DNA of 64,000 nt from Trichoderma breve (taxonomy: Eukaryota; Ascomycota; Sordariomycetes; Hypocreales; Hypocreaceae), in the NCBI RefSeq assembly GCF_028502605.1, contig NC_079237.1:558001-622000 (forward strand), given 5' to 3'. Positions 10,298 to 24,000 of this stretch are shown piece after piece; within the stretch, counting starts at the first letter, position 1; every line of letters begins with the position of its first letter. A program made the position numbers and the translations under genes. The notes under the pieces were generated by a model. The model was given only the letters and a program-made list of their open reading frames with translations, did no database searches and was not told the origin of the DNA.

Positions 10298-12395
10298 TTA
10301 CAGAGGGACGGCAAGGTTCCTCTCGAGGTAGCCGCGCCAGGTGGGTAGGGTTCGCTTGTAGGGAGTGTTGCTGTGCTTCTGCAGGTCCTCAATGGCGCTA
10401 GCATACTTGATCAGCTTGGCCTCGCCAAAGGCGGTCTGCAGGATAGCCAAGCCAAAGGGCATGCCAGAGTCGGAGTGGATGCCAGCGGGAATGGTGATGG
10501 CAGGGTAACCGGCCTGGGCGGGGATCTGGATGCTCTGGGCGACATCGGGAGGGACCAGGAGACCGTCCAGCTTCTTGCCCTTGTAGGTGAGAGCATCGTT
10601 GATACCATTGCGGGTGGAAGACTGGCAGAACTCGAGGGCCTCCCAGTAGGTCTTGTCCTTGATGCCCTTGGTCTCGAGAGAAGCGAGGAAACCGTCCTGG
10701 CCGGACCAGAAAGCAGGAGTGCCGTTGGGCATGGGGTAACCACCCTCAGTTCCGGTGTACTTGTTGTTGTATTCGACAATGTCCTCGAGAGAGCGGATCT
10801 TGGTGTTGTTGAGCTCGGAAAGGTAAGTCTTGATGTTGTTGTAGAAATCAACCTTGATGTAGGTGTACTCGGACTCGTTGGGGAAACCACGGGTGGTGCC
10901 GTAGTCCCAGTTCCAGCCGTCGGGGCTGACGAGGGTCTGGTAGTTGGTGATCTCGGTGTTGTTGATGATGGTGGCGCCAGCAGACTTAATGAGGGTCAGG
11001 ATGCTGGTCAGGATCTTCTGCTGCTCGGGATCGGCGTAGACCCAGAAGCTGTTCCAGGGGATACCGAAGGTGGCGCCCTTAAGAGCAGTGCGGTTGGAGA
11101 GGAACTGAGCATATCCGCCCTTGGGGGTCAGGCCCTTCTGAGCCAGGGTGTAGTTATCTCTGGTGTCAATACCGTAAATAGCATCGAGAGCATAGGTAGC
11201 ATCGCGAACAGTGCGGCCAAAGGTACCGACGGAATCCTGGTGCTCGGACTCGGGAATGACACCGTTGCGGGATGTCAGACCAACGGTGGGCTTGATGCCG
11301 ACAATGGCGTTACGCTGGGCAGGGTTGATGACTGTTGTACAAATGTCAGTCAGCACACAAAACACAATGAAAGAAGCTTATTTCTTGTAGCGCGCCACAC
11401 TCTACTCACCACTGCCGTCGGTCTCAGTGCCCAGAGCAAAGGCAATGACGTTGGCTCCAACACCGACACCGCTGCCTGAACTACTGCCACCAGGGTTGAC
11501 AGTCAGGTTGTAGGCGCTTCGGCACTGGCCACCACGGCCAGAGTAACCCTCGGAGTAGTTGTTGCTTCGCATGTCGGCCCACTCAGACAGCGCAGCCTTG
11601 CCGAAGAGAACGGCACCGGCATCACGCAGCTTCTTGACGACAAAGGCATCGCGGGGCACGATGTTGCCGAGGAGAGCCCAACTGCCAGAGCAGGTCTCCA
11701 GGTTGTCCTTGCTGGCGATGTTGTCCTTGACAATGAAGGGAATACCGTGCAGAGGGCCTCGGACCTTGCCAGCCTTGCGCTCAGCATCGCGCTGGGAGGC
11801 AATGGCGAAGAGGTCGGGGTTGATCTGGATGATGGCACTGGAGGAAGATGATGTTAGTCATGAATGAGTTTAATAATATGAAGCTTGAAACTTGAAAGAC
11901 ACGTGAGTCCAAGTAAAAGGGTGTATGGGAGATCTTCGTCTTGATGTCGCACCACTTTGCGCCACCAAGGCGAAGCGAAGTTAAAGCCAAGCCATAGCCC
12001 AGCCCCCCGGGAAAATTATGATCGACGCGAGTCAAGATCGATCCGATTGCGATCATCCAAAGAAATAGATGAATGAACGAATGGAAACAAGCAAACAAAG
12101 ATAGACAGATTAATTGAGATTCTTACTTGAGATACTGCTGGGTCTGGAGCTGGCGCGTCAGGTAGCAGCTGACCAGCTGGACCGACGACAGATTGCCGTG
12201 GGTCATTGCGGCCTGCATCTGGTCGATGGTGGCCTCGTGCAGCTTGAAGCCGAAGCAGTCGGCCATGGGGAACAAATTGTCCGAGCCGGCATTCTTCTGC
12301 AGAGGGATCAGGTTGGGCGTCATGGGGAACACCTGCGACACGTCGAGCGCGGCCGCACCCGCAACGAGGGCGGACAGGGTGAGTTGGTACTTCAT
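10298..12395 (-). CDS. Secreted amidase (amidase-signature family)
   Basis: Exons 12127-12395, 11410-11837 and 10298-11331 give 576 aa. The N-terminus MKYQLTLSALVAGAAA is a likely signal peptide, so the enzyme probably enters the secretory pathway. The amidase-signature core is complete: the catalytic Lys in GIPFIVKDNIAS, the Gly/Ser-rich loop NPGGSSSGSGVGVGAN with the cis-Ser, and the nucleophile Ser in TETDGS at the intron 2 junction, followed by VGIKPTVGLTSRNGVIP. The family hydrolyses amide bonds by a Ser-cisSer-Lys triad; the substrate cannot be named. Introns have GTAAGA and GTGAGT-type donors with CCAG and CAACAG acceptors. Codon usage is strongly C/G-ending, so the opposite strand also looks open over the last exon. 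That antisense frame is a shadow. Confidence 0.92.
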
Positions 12396-14746
12396 GGCGG
12401 CGACGGGGATTGTCAAGATGCCAAAGAAGAAGAGAGAAGATGATATCAAGAAGAGAGATTTCAAGATATCAAAGAGAAAGAGAGAAAGGGAGGAGGTGAG
12501 GAGGGAGAGGTGAGAGGAATGAAAGAGGTTTCGGAGACGGCGAGCGACTGCCCAGGGTATTAAAAGAAAACAAACCCAAGACGACTAGGCACAAGCAGGC
12601 AATCAATTGCGGACTCCATCGCTATAATACTAGTATAGAGCAGACCGCTCGCTCACCTCGAGATTGATTGATCGGATAGACGGCTGCGGCTAACCTGAGC
12701 TTCACGCCTGGCTAGCAAGATGCAAGATGGAGCTCCCCGAACGAACGACACCGCTCCAAGATGAGAAATTGCCTGCAATGGCGAAAAAGAGACGTCCACG
12801 GGTCGCCAAACCTTCGCCTCACCTCGCCTTCAGCGCGCCCTCCAGCGGCTGCAGCGCCGCCGCCGCGCATCCTTAGCGACCTCCTACAAGGGCCCTTCCC
12901 TGCTGGCCACGCACCAGATGGGGCGCCTCAGCCCGCTAGCTGTTGCGGTAGCGGCACCGCAACCTGACCGAGGGAGGGCCCCAGAATGTCATTCGCCGGC
13001 CATCCAATCAACGCATTGCGGCCTCTCGTTCGCTCCCGCTGGGGCATTAAGGACATGAATTAATCAGGAAATCCGTTCTAACCACGGATGGCATCACCCA
13101 AGGGCCGCTGTCTAGAGAGAAAGCAGGAAGAGAAATGAGGGAGGCTGTCCTAATACGGAGCGTGACGAGACGCTAGAGGACTAAGTCTCTTGACGGCAGG
13201 CAAACTAATACGACATTTCATATGCTGGTTGACCCGGATAACCCCCCCATGTTAAGTGAGCCAATATACTGGTAACTCGTAGATTTTGTAAAGAACCATG
13301 ACGAGGAGGGCGAGCAGAGCGAAATGACCCGATCCAATCGGAGGTATATCGTATACAGGCCCAAATACCACCTAACCAAGCGAGAGAAGCGCCAGACATG
13401 GGCAAAAGACTCAGATGGACAGCCATGGCATGACGAACTACAATCCCTGCGCCCCCAGTTCCCCATTCTTCAGGCAAAGGAAAGAAAAAAAAATTAACAA
13501 GTGAGAAAAAAGATCCCAGCCTGCTCTGCTCAGCCTACAGCACAGGAAACGAACAAAGGTGGGCTCCAATAAAGCTCCGGCCCAGCCGGCGAAATTGCAA
13601 CGCAGCGCAGCGCAATGCAATGCGGCATACCTGATCTGACCTGTCTGTGCGAACGATTCAGCTCAGTTTGCAGCTGTCGGAGCAAAAGCTTGGGTCACCG
13701 AGGGCCGGCATCGATGACATCTTGACTCTTGACGGGTGGGCCTCTGCATCAATAGTCGATGCATCATGCAAGGGAAAAAGGAGCCCCCAAATATGCAGGG
13801 TTCTGCTGTAGAGACAAGAAGGGAAGAAGGAATAGATAGAAGAAAAAGAAAAGCGACAGACGAAATCCCACGGCATCAGCTCCCGAGCACGGCCTGTGGT
13901 TGGCCGTTCCACCTTGTCAGACTCACCAAAACAACTCAATGATCCATATCTGCTGCGTCCTGCTTGTGCGTATCCAGACTAGTTTGCGTCTGTTAGTCCT
14001 TTCAACCTCTTATTCTCTCGGCACGGAATGCTCGTGGAATCTTCTCTTCTCCACGTCCCCCTTTGTCCCCCCTCCAGCTTCTGCATGCAGCTGCAGGGCC
14101 TCGTGCATTCTCGACTGACTCGGCCCACGTGGAGACTTGGACTCTTTTCGTTAGTCATTATCGTCAGATGAAGATTGAGGACCCTTTTGTCCCTTTAGTT
14201 CGCCGAAACTTCGTATAATTGCTGGCCGCACGTCACTTCACAAAAAGCACCTGCAGCCTTCAAGGCGGGGAACTGCACCATCTGTTGTTGAAATTTCGTT
14301 TTCCATTTCATTCATTTCTGCCATCAGTTCGTCTTTTTATCCAAATTTGAGAATTCTATGAATAAAAAACACAAGAACAGAGAACCAGCCCATTTCGGGG
14401 GTATCAACACTGGCTGGCTTGGTTTGCGCAAAAAAAAAAAAAAAAAAAAAAAACAGAGCTAACAACAGGCAGAGGCTCCAACCCACACCGAGCCGAACAA
14501 GCTCATCATAATCAGTGCTTTTTTTTTTCGCACTCTCATTCATGATTGCAGGGCAATTGATATATGAATCATTAGAAGTATATGAGCCGTGACACAAAAA
14601 AAAATCGGAACAAGAAGAATCGCAAATCGTAACTCGGAAAAAAAGAAATAGATGTACAGCGCGAACAAAGGGCAGATGAGAGAAAGGAACAGTGTAAATC
14701 AGAAATCGCTAATTCCGCCCAATTTTTATTATTTCTTTTTCTTCTT
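12396..14746. other. Intergenic region with long A-tract, no gene supported
   Basis: About 2.35 kb between the amidase start and the end of the receptor gene. It has only short, unconvincing frames. A run of about 23 A lies at 14431-14452, followed by further short A and T tracts to 14750, consistent with 3' flanking sequence. The segment next to 12396 is purine-rich and probably amidase leader and promoter. Confidence 0.5.
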
Positions 14747-16099
14747 TCACCGGCTATCCAGGCTCGCAGTCGTATTCGTATTGAGCCGAGCTTCTTTCAG
14801 TTCAAAGTCCATCTGTACGTAGATGCCGTCTTGATCGTTGGCACGCCTGCTGCCGGTGGTTGCCACGGCCTCGGGGCCGTATTTGCCGCCCTCGTTTCCA
14901 TCCTCCTGGCTTCCCAGTATGCTGTGCTGGCTGCCTGACTGGTGCCTCAGCGAGCTAAGAGCAGTCCCTCGAGACCGAAAAGTGTTGGTCTTGCGGCCAT
15001 AATGCGATGCACCGCTTGTCTGGCTATCGTCCTTCTTGAAGAATACCTTGTCAAAAAGCGGCTTGGCTCCTGGCACAGACAGAGCAATCAGCGTGGCTCC
15101 AATCTCGGATGCTTCCACACCAAGCATGGGATCGTATGACCAAGACTCGTCACTCTCCCACTGGCCGAGGATGACGAGGACAAGTCGAGTAATCGAAATG
15201 GCAATGACCCTGTGTAAACCAACCAGTCAGTAAACGCTACACAACCACCAAAGCTGGCAGCCTTGGTTCGACGACTCGCCGATAGAATGGGTGACACTTA
15301 CGCAACACCGGGCAGTAGAATTCCGGCCAACTGGATCTTTCGCTTCCGAGACATCTCCAACGTTCGCAACATGGCAATTGGAATGCCAAACAAGAGCAGG
15401 TCGCAGAGAAGCGAGACAGAAGAGTTGACACTATAAACCACACCCCACTGCAGGCAAGTATACCGGGGAGCAACGGGCTCCCAACCGTACGGCCAGTAGC
15501 CCGTGACCGGTTTACAATGGAAGATGAGCAAGAAGATCTGAGGTAGAAACCCGGCAACCAGAATGCCAAACACAATCTTGATTGCGAGCTGGAAGTTGTT
15601 GTGCTGTCCACAGACTCTCTGGTAGAACGCGAGACCCGATACACGACATAGGAGTAGGGCTGTCGTGTAGATGATATGCGCGACGAAATCTAACACCTGC
15701 GTCCGGAGGACCGTGGGGACGTCCATGATGTATTCGATGAAGGCAAAGTGTCTCCCAGACCCCAAGTTGATCAGTTCAATGCTTAATCCAACAAAGCATA
15801 TCAACAGAGCCTAGCAGGGCACAAATGAAGCAAGTCAGCAAGGGGAGTAATGCGAATGAGAAGAAGTCGTGTTGGTGGCGTACTAATGACAAGGTAGCCA
15901 GTGCATCATCAATGCCGACGCGCCGCACGATGCATGATCGTGATATCAATCGCGTGCAAACGACCACAAAGGTCAGCGCTGTGACGAAAACGATGCCGAT
16001 AATCGACGGCCCATCGCGAGATTCGCTCAGGTATTCAGCAGTAATACCATCCGGAACCGTGCCGTTGGCGATTGCCTGCTGAATACGGGGGTCGACCAT
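14747..16099 (-). CDS. PTH11-type/rhodopsin-like seven-helix fungal membrane protein
   Basis: Exons 15884-16099, 15302-15810 and 14747-15209 give 395 aa. Hydrophobic segments include IIGIVFVTALTFVVVCTRL, ALLICFVGLSIELI, FVAHIIYTTALLLC, IKIVFGILVAGFLPQIFLLI and LLCDLLLFGIPIAML, separated by short loops, with more helices near residues 240-300. The layout and the Cys-containing loop (FHCKPVTGYW ... CLQWG) fit the fungal rhodopsin-like integral membrane family related to PTH11 receptors. No CFEM domain is present. The C-terminal 100 residues are soluble and Ser/Gly-rich, suggesting a cytoplasmic tail. Introns are GTACGC/CTAG and GTAAGT/CACAG. It is probably a plasma-membrane receptor or sensor; the ligand and any G-protein coupling are unproven. 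Confidence 0.85.
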
Positions 16100-19000
16100 C
16101 GTCCTAAAGATGAACAGAGACGACTACTTCTGCTGTTGGTCGATAGTGAGGACGGGGGCTGTGCTGTTGGACGTAGGAAACGTCGCCCGGGCCTCCCGTA
16201 TGGCTTGTGCGTGATACAACAGGCACAGCTCCTACATATAAACAGTCATCCACAACGGAGCGGCACTGCCGAAAAAGAAAAGAAACTGTTGACATTTAAG
16301 AGATCGATCGAGCGGGTGGCGAGGGCCTTACATGTACAAGTACTGTACGAGTATGTGAGCACTCAATCTATGGCTTGTGCCGGGAGGCTCCGTCCGTCCT
16401 TGCTGCCCACAAAATTCTCTGCGTCAAAGCATCTGCGCCGCCGCTAGAGCCGGGATCATGCTGGGAAAAGAAGCTCGGCCAAGGAAGGGCTTGGTTCCAG
16501 AAAACCTGATGGGGGTGGTGTGGCTGCGACATGGGACGGCCATAGACATCGCTCACATCGGCCCAAACCCGGCGGACGAGCTCAGCTTGCTCCTCGCACA
16601 TGAGAACAAGTGCTGGGAGGGATGGGGGGAAACTCTGGTGCCCACCACAATGAAATCTCCCATTTGCTCACTCGGTCTGGCCAAGCACTGTGGTGTGTGC
16701 CTTTACTCGTTCCGGCACATCTCAACCTTAGTTCTGTAAAACCGCCAGCAGTGGGGAGTTGTTGCAGACAGTGTGTCCAACACGCACAAGGGGGTACCAG
16801 AATTACCAAACCCGGCTGGCTGGGACACGCCACGAAGAGAGCCGATAGGCTAACGAGGGCCCCTCTCAAATCTCAAAACGAATCAAAGCCAGCCAGCGGC
16901 GCCACTTAATCACAGGCGTTGCTTCGGACGCTTCAGCAGGCCCGTATCGACCACTTTTGTGGGCAACTCCGTTGAAGATTTCTCAAGTTTTTTAATGCGG
17001 AGAATCGGTTTGTCATGTCGAAGAACTTTGACCTTGAGGGCCAACCTAAGCGAGCCCTCGACAGTAACAAGAACAGTGCCTATCCATAGCTCGCCTCGCG
17101 GTCAATTAATATTTGGACGCGAGGCATGCAGCGCGGAAGGTCCCGAAACAGCCGCGTGTGCCCGGTGGGATAATATCAGTACCAATACGAAGCATACTGC
17201 ACTGTACTCGTACGTTCGTCTGAAGCACGAGGTTGCCGGCAAACGTTCCAGGCCATCTTGTCCCCGTCACGTCAAGCAAGGATTGATGATTGATGAGGGG
17301 CTGCCAGGGACTGCATGTTTTTGCTTGACAAGCACGTAGCCCAATATGGCATTGTGGATGGCTGATTGACGCGGAAAGGAGGCCGGTTTAGAACTTGACG
17401 CGGGTTGTCGAGCCGTCGATAGCGCCGTCACTTTTGCTTCGTGGGCCCTGAGCATCACCAACGGCGGCTCGATTAGCTTGAGCCTTTTTTTCGTGACACG
17501 TCGTCTCGTGTTCTGCGCTTGCATCACTCGCTTCTCGCTTGAATCTGATGCCTCAATTCATGCTTGATCAATGCGGCAGAATGCTTGATGCCCTTGGCCG
17601 GCCTGGACGCTGTCAAATTTCATCATGCCACCTGCACGATAAAGGGCCACCCTTGTTACGCAGCGATAGGTCACAAAACCACTGATGAGAGAGAAAACTA
17701 CCGTTCATGCAGCCGTTAGCCTGGGACCCATCGGACTTCAGAAAGGCCCAGCCCAGCGCACGCCACACCTCGCCCTTTGCACCTGAACGAGTACTTGCCA
17801 CAGGTACTGCGAGCTGCTTGATTGCCTCCCCTTTCGCACCTAGCAAAATCCACGGCCGCGTCTATGATCCGACCAGGGGAAGTGCAGAAGCTTCAAGCGC
17901 TATTATTCCAAGGCAGAGAGGCATGCATGGAGCAGGCCCTGGTTATTGGAAAATGATGACAGCTTCACATGTGGCGACCTCAACCCCCTGGCAAAGCTGA
18001 ATCGTTGACAGAAGCACTATTGATTCGATCCCCTGAGGCCGCTTACTGTACTGTATCGACAGCCAGCGTTGTTTGCCGATGGCACAGCCATGAACTGTAG
18101 GTGGCATCAGAATCTCCAGATGGTGGGTGACAGCCTGCCCCTGGACTATTCTCCGGCTGGAATGGCAGAGTAGCAGTGCTACTGCAAATGCAACCCCATC
18201 GCTCAAGTGCCGTTTCCAAGAACTGCAGGTCCAGGGCCAAGGCCAAGGCCAAGCACGCACGAACCAACCGTCGAGTCGTGAGTACGCCCGTAGCTTGCGT
18301 TCAGCGCAATACGAGCACATAAACACTCGTCAGGCCTCTCGGTATCCCATTTCCCTGCCGATGGCCATCGAATCCTCCAACTACCTAGCTGAACACGAGT
18401 CAGTTTTGCACTCAATTTGTGCAGGGCCGGGCCACTGACAGACGGACCGTCCATCGGCATGATCAGCCCGTAAACGCGAAAATCAGGATGCCTAGAGTAG
18501 TCCCGATCCTGCCTAGTAGCGCCTCTTGCGACTCGCGCGTCCACTTTGCACTTGGCAGTGGGTTTTGGGGCCATTTTGCATTTGGCGTGGCGGCGACGCT
18601 TGGGAAAAGTTGGACAAGTTTGCGAATCTCATCTCTCGCTTGTACTGAGCCATAGAAGCACCGTCGCTACCAGAGCGACTTAGTCATCCGTCGAAACAGA
18701 ACACTGGCGGAAAGCGCAACCGACCGATGGCACTCTGTAGATTGGCAGGAACGATTCCGTCGCTGACACTTTTAGGCCGATGCAAAGCACTCAGGTGGCC
18801 CTAGCCAGATTCGGCTTAGATGCTTCTTTCGGCGGTACCTGGGCGTTGTACTGGAGTACGTACATCCCCGTCTCAGCCAGCATCATCCAGCTTTGGTGCA
18901 GCATCGCCCAAAGCACCAAGATTTCGATGCCTCTCTCCCCATACTCCGTACTCCGTACAGTATCACCATCCACCATCCATCTCATATTCCCTCCAAGCTT

Positions 19001-21070
19001 CCTGCAGCCACGTTTCATTGCATTGCAACGTCCAGCCCCGGCAACCGAAGCGAAGGCCCAGAACTGGAGCTGGTGATAAGAGCTTGATGCCACTGTGGAC
19101 ACGCTCGTATGAATCAGCAACTGAACCATCAACTGAACCAGATCCTTCGTTCCAAAATCCCAGGGCCGGCGTTTTGGCGCTCGGATCAGATTCATGCCAC
19201 AGCAGCATTCGCTGACCCCTGTCTGTTGTGCTGCCAAATAAACAGTTGGCCGGGGCCCTTGACTTATACGCTCTTACAAGCACCACGTGCAAGTTCGTGG
19301 AGAAATAACAGTCCTGCATATCGTATGAAACCCATTCTCTCCACACATTCATCTCGACAGCTGATAAAGGCCCCAAAACCTGATCCATGATTGAAGAGAC
19401 GAGCATCATCTCTCTATCTTCCCCTTACCACTTGCATGAATTTCACAGTATGATGCCCTTCTGAATAACACTGTGGCGATGTTACAGTCAGCCAAACACT
19501 AGGTGCCTTGGAATGCCAAATTAGCCGAAAATCGAACGTCGTGTCTGGCATCGCCATCCGCCTCTCTCCGTCTGACAAGCTAGCCCACGCCCTTGTGCAA
19601 AAAGGATATTGAACTGCGTAGCCAGGCACTAACTGACCATCCGGCGTCTTCTTAGCACTTCTCCTAAGTCAAGAAGGGGTAACTTCACGCCAGCAGAGCC
19701 ACACGCTGATACGGTATCCAAAACACCAAAACAGACTGTTCAATATTCAATGTTTATCGATTGCGTGCCAAGTTCATCAGCCGCCCCCAAGCTGTGCCTA
19801 CCGGCATCAATTCCGTAGAACTGCACTATCCATTTACTAGTACAATATTTCTGACCAACTAACCATCAGCCGCTTTCATCTCCACCACCTCGGAGACGCT
19901 CTCCGATGCTCAAACATGTCCTCCAATCCTTCGGATAATCCATCCCGATCACGGTATATTCTTCCAACGTCGCTTCTCGGTGCTGGGGTCAAATCTCCGA
20001 CAGAAGCGACTGTTGGCGGCAAGGTGGCTGGCGTTTACCATATCCAGTAACTTTACAAGGAAGCAAACTTGCAGGCCAACACCCATAACAGGTATGCCAA
20101 GGAAACTGCATCAATATGCTAAGCCAAAAGTTTCCCTGGTGCAACGAGTTTCCGCGTGGCTTGCCTCACCAAGTATCTGCGACAAATTATTGTTATGCTC
20201 CTTTCGCCGCTTGCTAAGCATTTAGCCGCAGGAACAGCTGCAGGCTGTGCGTGAACCCCCTTTTTGGACATGCATGCAGCTCGTAGTAAAAGTCCGACGC
20301 ATGTTGGGTGCACATATTATTTGTCCAATTTGATTGCTAAACGCTTACTCTGTAGAAGGGTCTCCCATGCACGTCCTTCTGCAGATATCAACCACATACT
20401 AGGTAGCACCCTGCCATGCGAAATCCGCCGGGAGCTGCCATGCCGCGGCCCTCGCTCTCCGGCATTTGCTTTGGCATTTAATTTGCATCTCTGTTTGTGA
20501 CGAAGCTTATTCTGAAACCCCAGCTTTTACGATAATAATCCAGACATCCCACCCACCTCTAAATCCTGAATGATAGACGTCCATCCGGATCCCACGATGC
20601 CGAGGAGGGTAGCAACCTATCTCTTCATACTTCTCAACATCTCTCGGGGAATCTCTTCTCTTCACATTAGCAGCTCCGTGGAAGGTTGCATTACGGAGTA
20701 CCTATTCCGCATAAGGAGGCCTAACTATTCTTAATTTCACATGCTGTTACGCTAGATTGAAAACGAGTAGTTCATCAATAGCTGCTTGGCGGGAGCTGCA
20801 GAGCCGATACGAGCATCGTGGTAGATACGACAAATGCGGAGCACTAACGACTCGAATTATTCTAAAACACTATGAAAAATCTACTTGAGAGAAAATGGAA
20901 CCGACGCTCCCCGGATTAGTACTACCGTGTAACCGAGATGCAGCGTCTGTACGAAAGAAAATTCAAAGATGCCCAGCTTCGGCTACTAAACACACAACGA
21001 TAAACAAGGAAATAACCAATAGGAATTTAGAACACGGATATTCGAGCCCATTCTGGTGCTCCTTTCGCAT
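16100..21070. other. Long intergenic region (about 5 kb), no gene supported
   Basis: The sequence is not notably AT-rich, yet all frames are short and overlap one another on both strands without recognisable domains, signal peptides or splice-linked continuity. It includes the promoter of the receptor gene at its left and the 3' flank of the ABC transporter at its right. A small CCAAGG-type hexamer repeat (about three copies) is at 18234-18252. It may hold non-coding transcripts, which cannot be judged from sequence alone. Confidence 0.45.
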
Positions 21071-24000
21071 TTACTGCTTGGAGGCCTTTTTCCAAGGAAG
21101 TCGGAAGTGAAGGTTGTTCCATTTCTTGACCCGGAAGAGATAGTACAGGGTAATGGCCGTGAAGATGTTGAAGACAATATACGCCCAAACAATGCCGTAG
21201 TTGCGCCATCTGTCGCTCCAGAAGATCTCTGACCCGGCAAGATATTGGTCCGCATTGCTAAGCTGGCAGTATGCACACTGAGTTGTGGACGAAGGATTCT
21301 GCAGTTGTCCTGGTGCCTGCTGGAGGAACGGTGCCAGGTACTCGCCGCAAGTCTGGCCGGAGGGCGGGTTGAAGATGGACAACTCGCTCTGGGAACAAAT
21401 AATTTGTCGTCCGTGCAGCTCCGTTGCAACGATACCCGCAACCCAGTAGGTAAAGACTGAGACACGCCACATAAATAGCCAGAACCCCGGGAGCGCACTA
21501 GGCACCTGCAACACTCCGTTGAAGAGCGTGCTCATCAAGACCAGGAAGGTTACAATGGCGGAAGCCGTCTGCGCATCCGGCATAGCCACAATAATCATGT
21601 GAGCGAACGAGCTTGCGAAGATGAAGAGCTGCATGATGAACAAGAGGACTAGAATCTGCCGGATGGAACTCTGGATGCCGACAACGGGGTAGTAGAAGCA
21701 GGCGAAGACTAGGATGCCCATGATGATCTGATACGGTATCTCGACGAATACGTTTGCAAGAATGAAAGCCTTCCACGAGTAAGCTTTGCTTGGGCGCTCT
21801 CGGACCTCGTACAACGATCTCTGGGTGACAAAAAGGGGTTGAATCTGAAGGTATATCACGTTAGCTTACACTTGAACTTGAACTCGCATACTAGACAAGA
21901 GCCATCTTACCTGCTGCACAATGGTGGAAAATATGGTGGTAACCATGAAGACAGAGAAAATCACATTCTGCATTCCCGCCAACGACGAATTGGCGTTGAA
22001 AAACGAAAACCCAATGAACAGGCCTGCAGCAATACCGAGCAAAAACTTGGCGAAGATGTAGCTGGGTAAACGCCAATACTGTTGAAAGATTCGGTAGGTG
22101 ACTTCCCAAAGCTGAGTTGCGAAAGGCGTGGCAAACTCCGATTGGGAAGACGCATCTTCTACATTCGAGCCCTCAGCTAGCTTCTCTTCGTGGAGGCGAT
22201 CAAGTTCTGTTTGGACTGCCTCGAACTCAGAGCTAGACTTCCACACCGAGGGCCAATCTTCACCCTTGTCATTAACTCCGTTGTTTACAATTTCGAGCAT
22301 GTACTCGGCTGGGTTCTCTTCATCGCCGCATTTGCGAGCTCCGTGTTCCTCAAAGTAGTTCAAAAGCGTATGGGAGTTGTCACCAATATTACCAAAATAC
22401 ACCGTCTTCCCGCCCTTGGCTAAGAAAAGCAAGCGATCAAAAGTCTGGAATAGGATCGCACTGGGTTGATGGACGGTACAGAGAATCGCTTGACCAGAAT
22501 CGGCAAGCTTGCGAAGGAACGAGCAAATGGCCCACGAACTCTGAGAGTCGAGACCACTGGTAGGTTCGTCGAGAAAGAGCAGTAGCTTCGGCTTAGCTGC
22601 GAGTTCTACTCCAATAGTAAGGAGCTTTCGCTGTTCCACGTTGAGACCTTCGCCCGGAACACCGACAACGGCATTGGCGAACTCCTCCATGTTGAGCATC
22701 TTGATGACTTCTTCAACGAATGCGTATTTCTCGGCCTTGGGGACAGATTTGGGCTGGCGCAGCATGGCACTGAACCGCAAACTCTCGCGGACAGTAGCAG
22801 TTTCCAGATGCAGATCTAATCTTTCGTTTAGTACTCGACTCACAAATAAAAGTGGTTTTCTTCTCTTGTAGACTTACCCTGTTGTTGGACATAGCCCGTT
22901 TTCCTTTGGAAGCTAAGATCTCGCGGCCTGCCATTGACAAGCATATCGCCGGTAATAACGCCCATGGTAGTTCGCTGAGCGAGCACATCGAGGAGAGTCG
23001 TCTTTCCTGCGCCACTAACACCCATGAGTGCAGTCAATGTGCCTGGCTTAACCCAACCCGAGACATGATCCAGAAGTCTGCGGTCTTCGCTCTTAATCTT
23101 GATGTCGTAAACAACATTTCTCCATGTGAAAAGATCCGTCTGAGGCTCCAGTCCGTTAATATTGGCGTTAGTATTGACAACATGGAGACCTTTCTCATCA
23201 ACCCCATCATCGGTTCTAGCAGGACCGCTTTCGCCCTTCATAATGTGGGCAGGGACGTGGCCTCTCCGGAAAACAAGAGCTTCGGCAGTGCTTGAGGTTG
23301 ACGAGTTCAGTTCCGTAGCAATAAAATACACGGCCATGAAGAAGAAGAGAAAGCCCATCAAAATACCAAAGTTACGCCACACGTGAGAATAATAATACTC
23401 ATAGTTGGTCGCAATGAAGGCGTCGCCACTGACGGTCGTGCTACCCGCAACAGCGCCTGCAACGGGGCAGATGAAAGAATCGCCGACAGTCGGGTTATAC
23501 GGTGGCACAAAACTACTACCGCAAGGGAAATCCTGACCATGGAATTCGTTTGCGACCAGAATTTCAAAGGCGTAGTAAATGGGGTTGATCCATCTAATCC
23601 AGCTGAACCAAGGATGCATTGTTGGTACCGTAATGGTAAATCCCGTATAAATGACAAGCGCGAGGACTAAAATTCCAGCAAGCGACATGGCCTGCGAAAC
23701 TGTCCTGGTGATTGCAGCCATCGTTCTGAAAATGGCACTCATGACGAATATGGAGACATAACCAATAAGATAATAGATGAAGAACTGCGATGGCGTTCTC
23801 CTCAAGCCAGACATGAAATAGAGGATAATGTTGAAGACCGAGGCAGTGATGAACTTGATGGGGATATCGGCAGCGATACCCGCAGCTGCTTCGGTGGCCG
23901 GATGATAGAATGCATACGAAGCATGTTTTTCAACAATTGGTCGCTGTGCATACAAACTATTGATTTCCGATATCGCGGTCAATGCATTGAGCAGGATGGC

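Noticed and set aside
10373..11479. 368-codon open frame on the + strand over the amidase
   Set aside because: It is antisense to the last two amidase exons and crosses their intron. It has only Gly/Val/Leu-rich low-information sequence and exists because the amidase has C/G-ending codons.
14431..14452. Run of about 23 A
   Set aside because: No target-site duplication or retroelement sequence is attached, so it is not called a retroposon tail.
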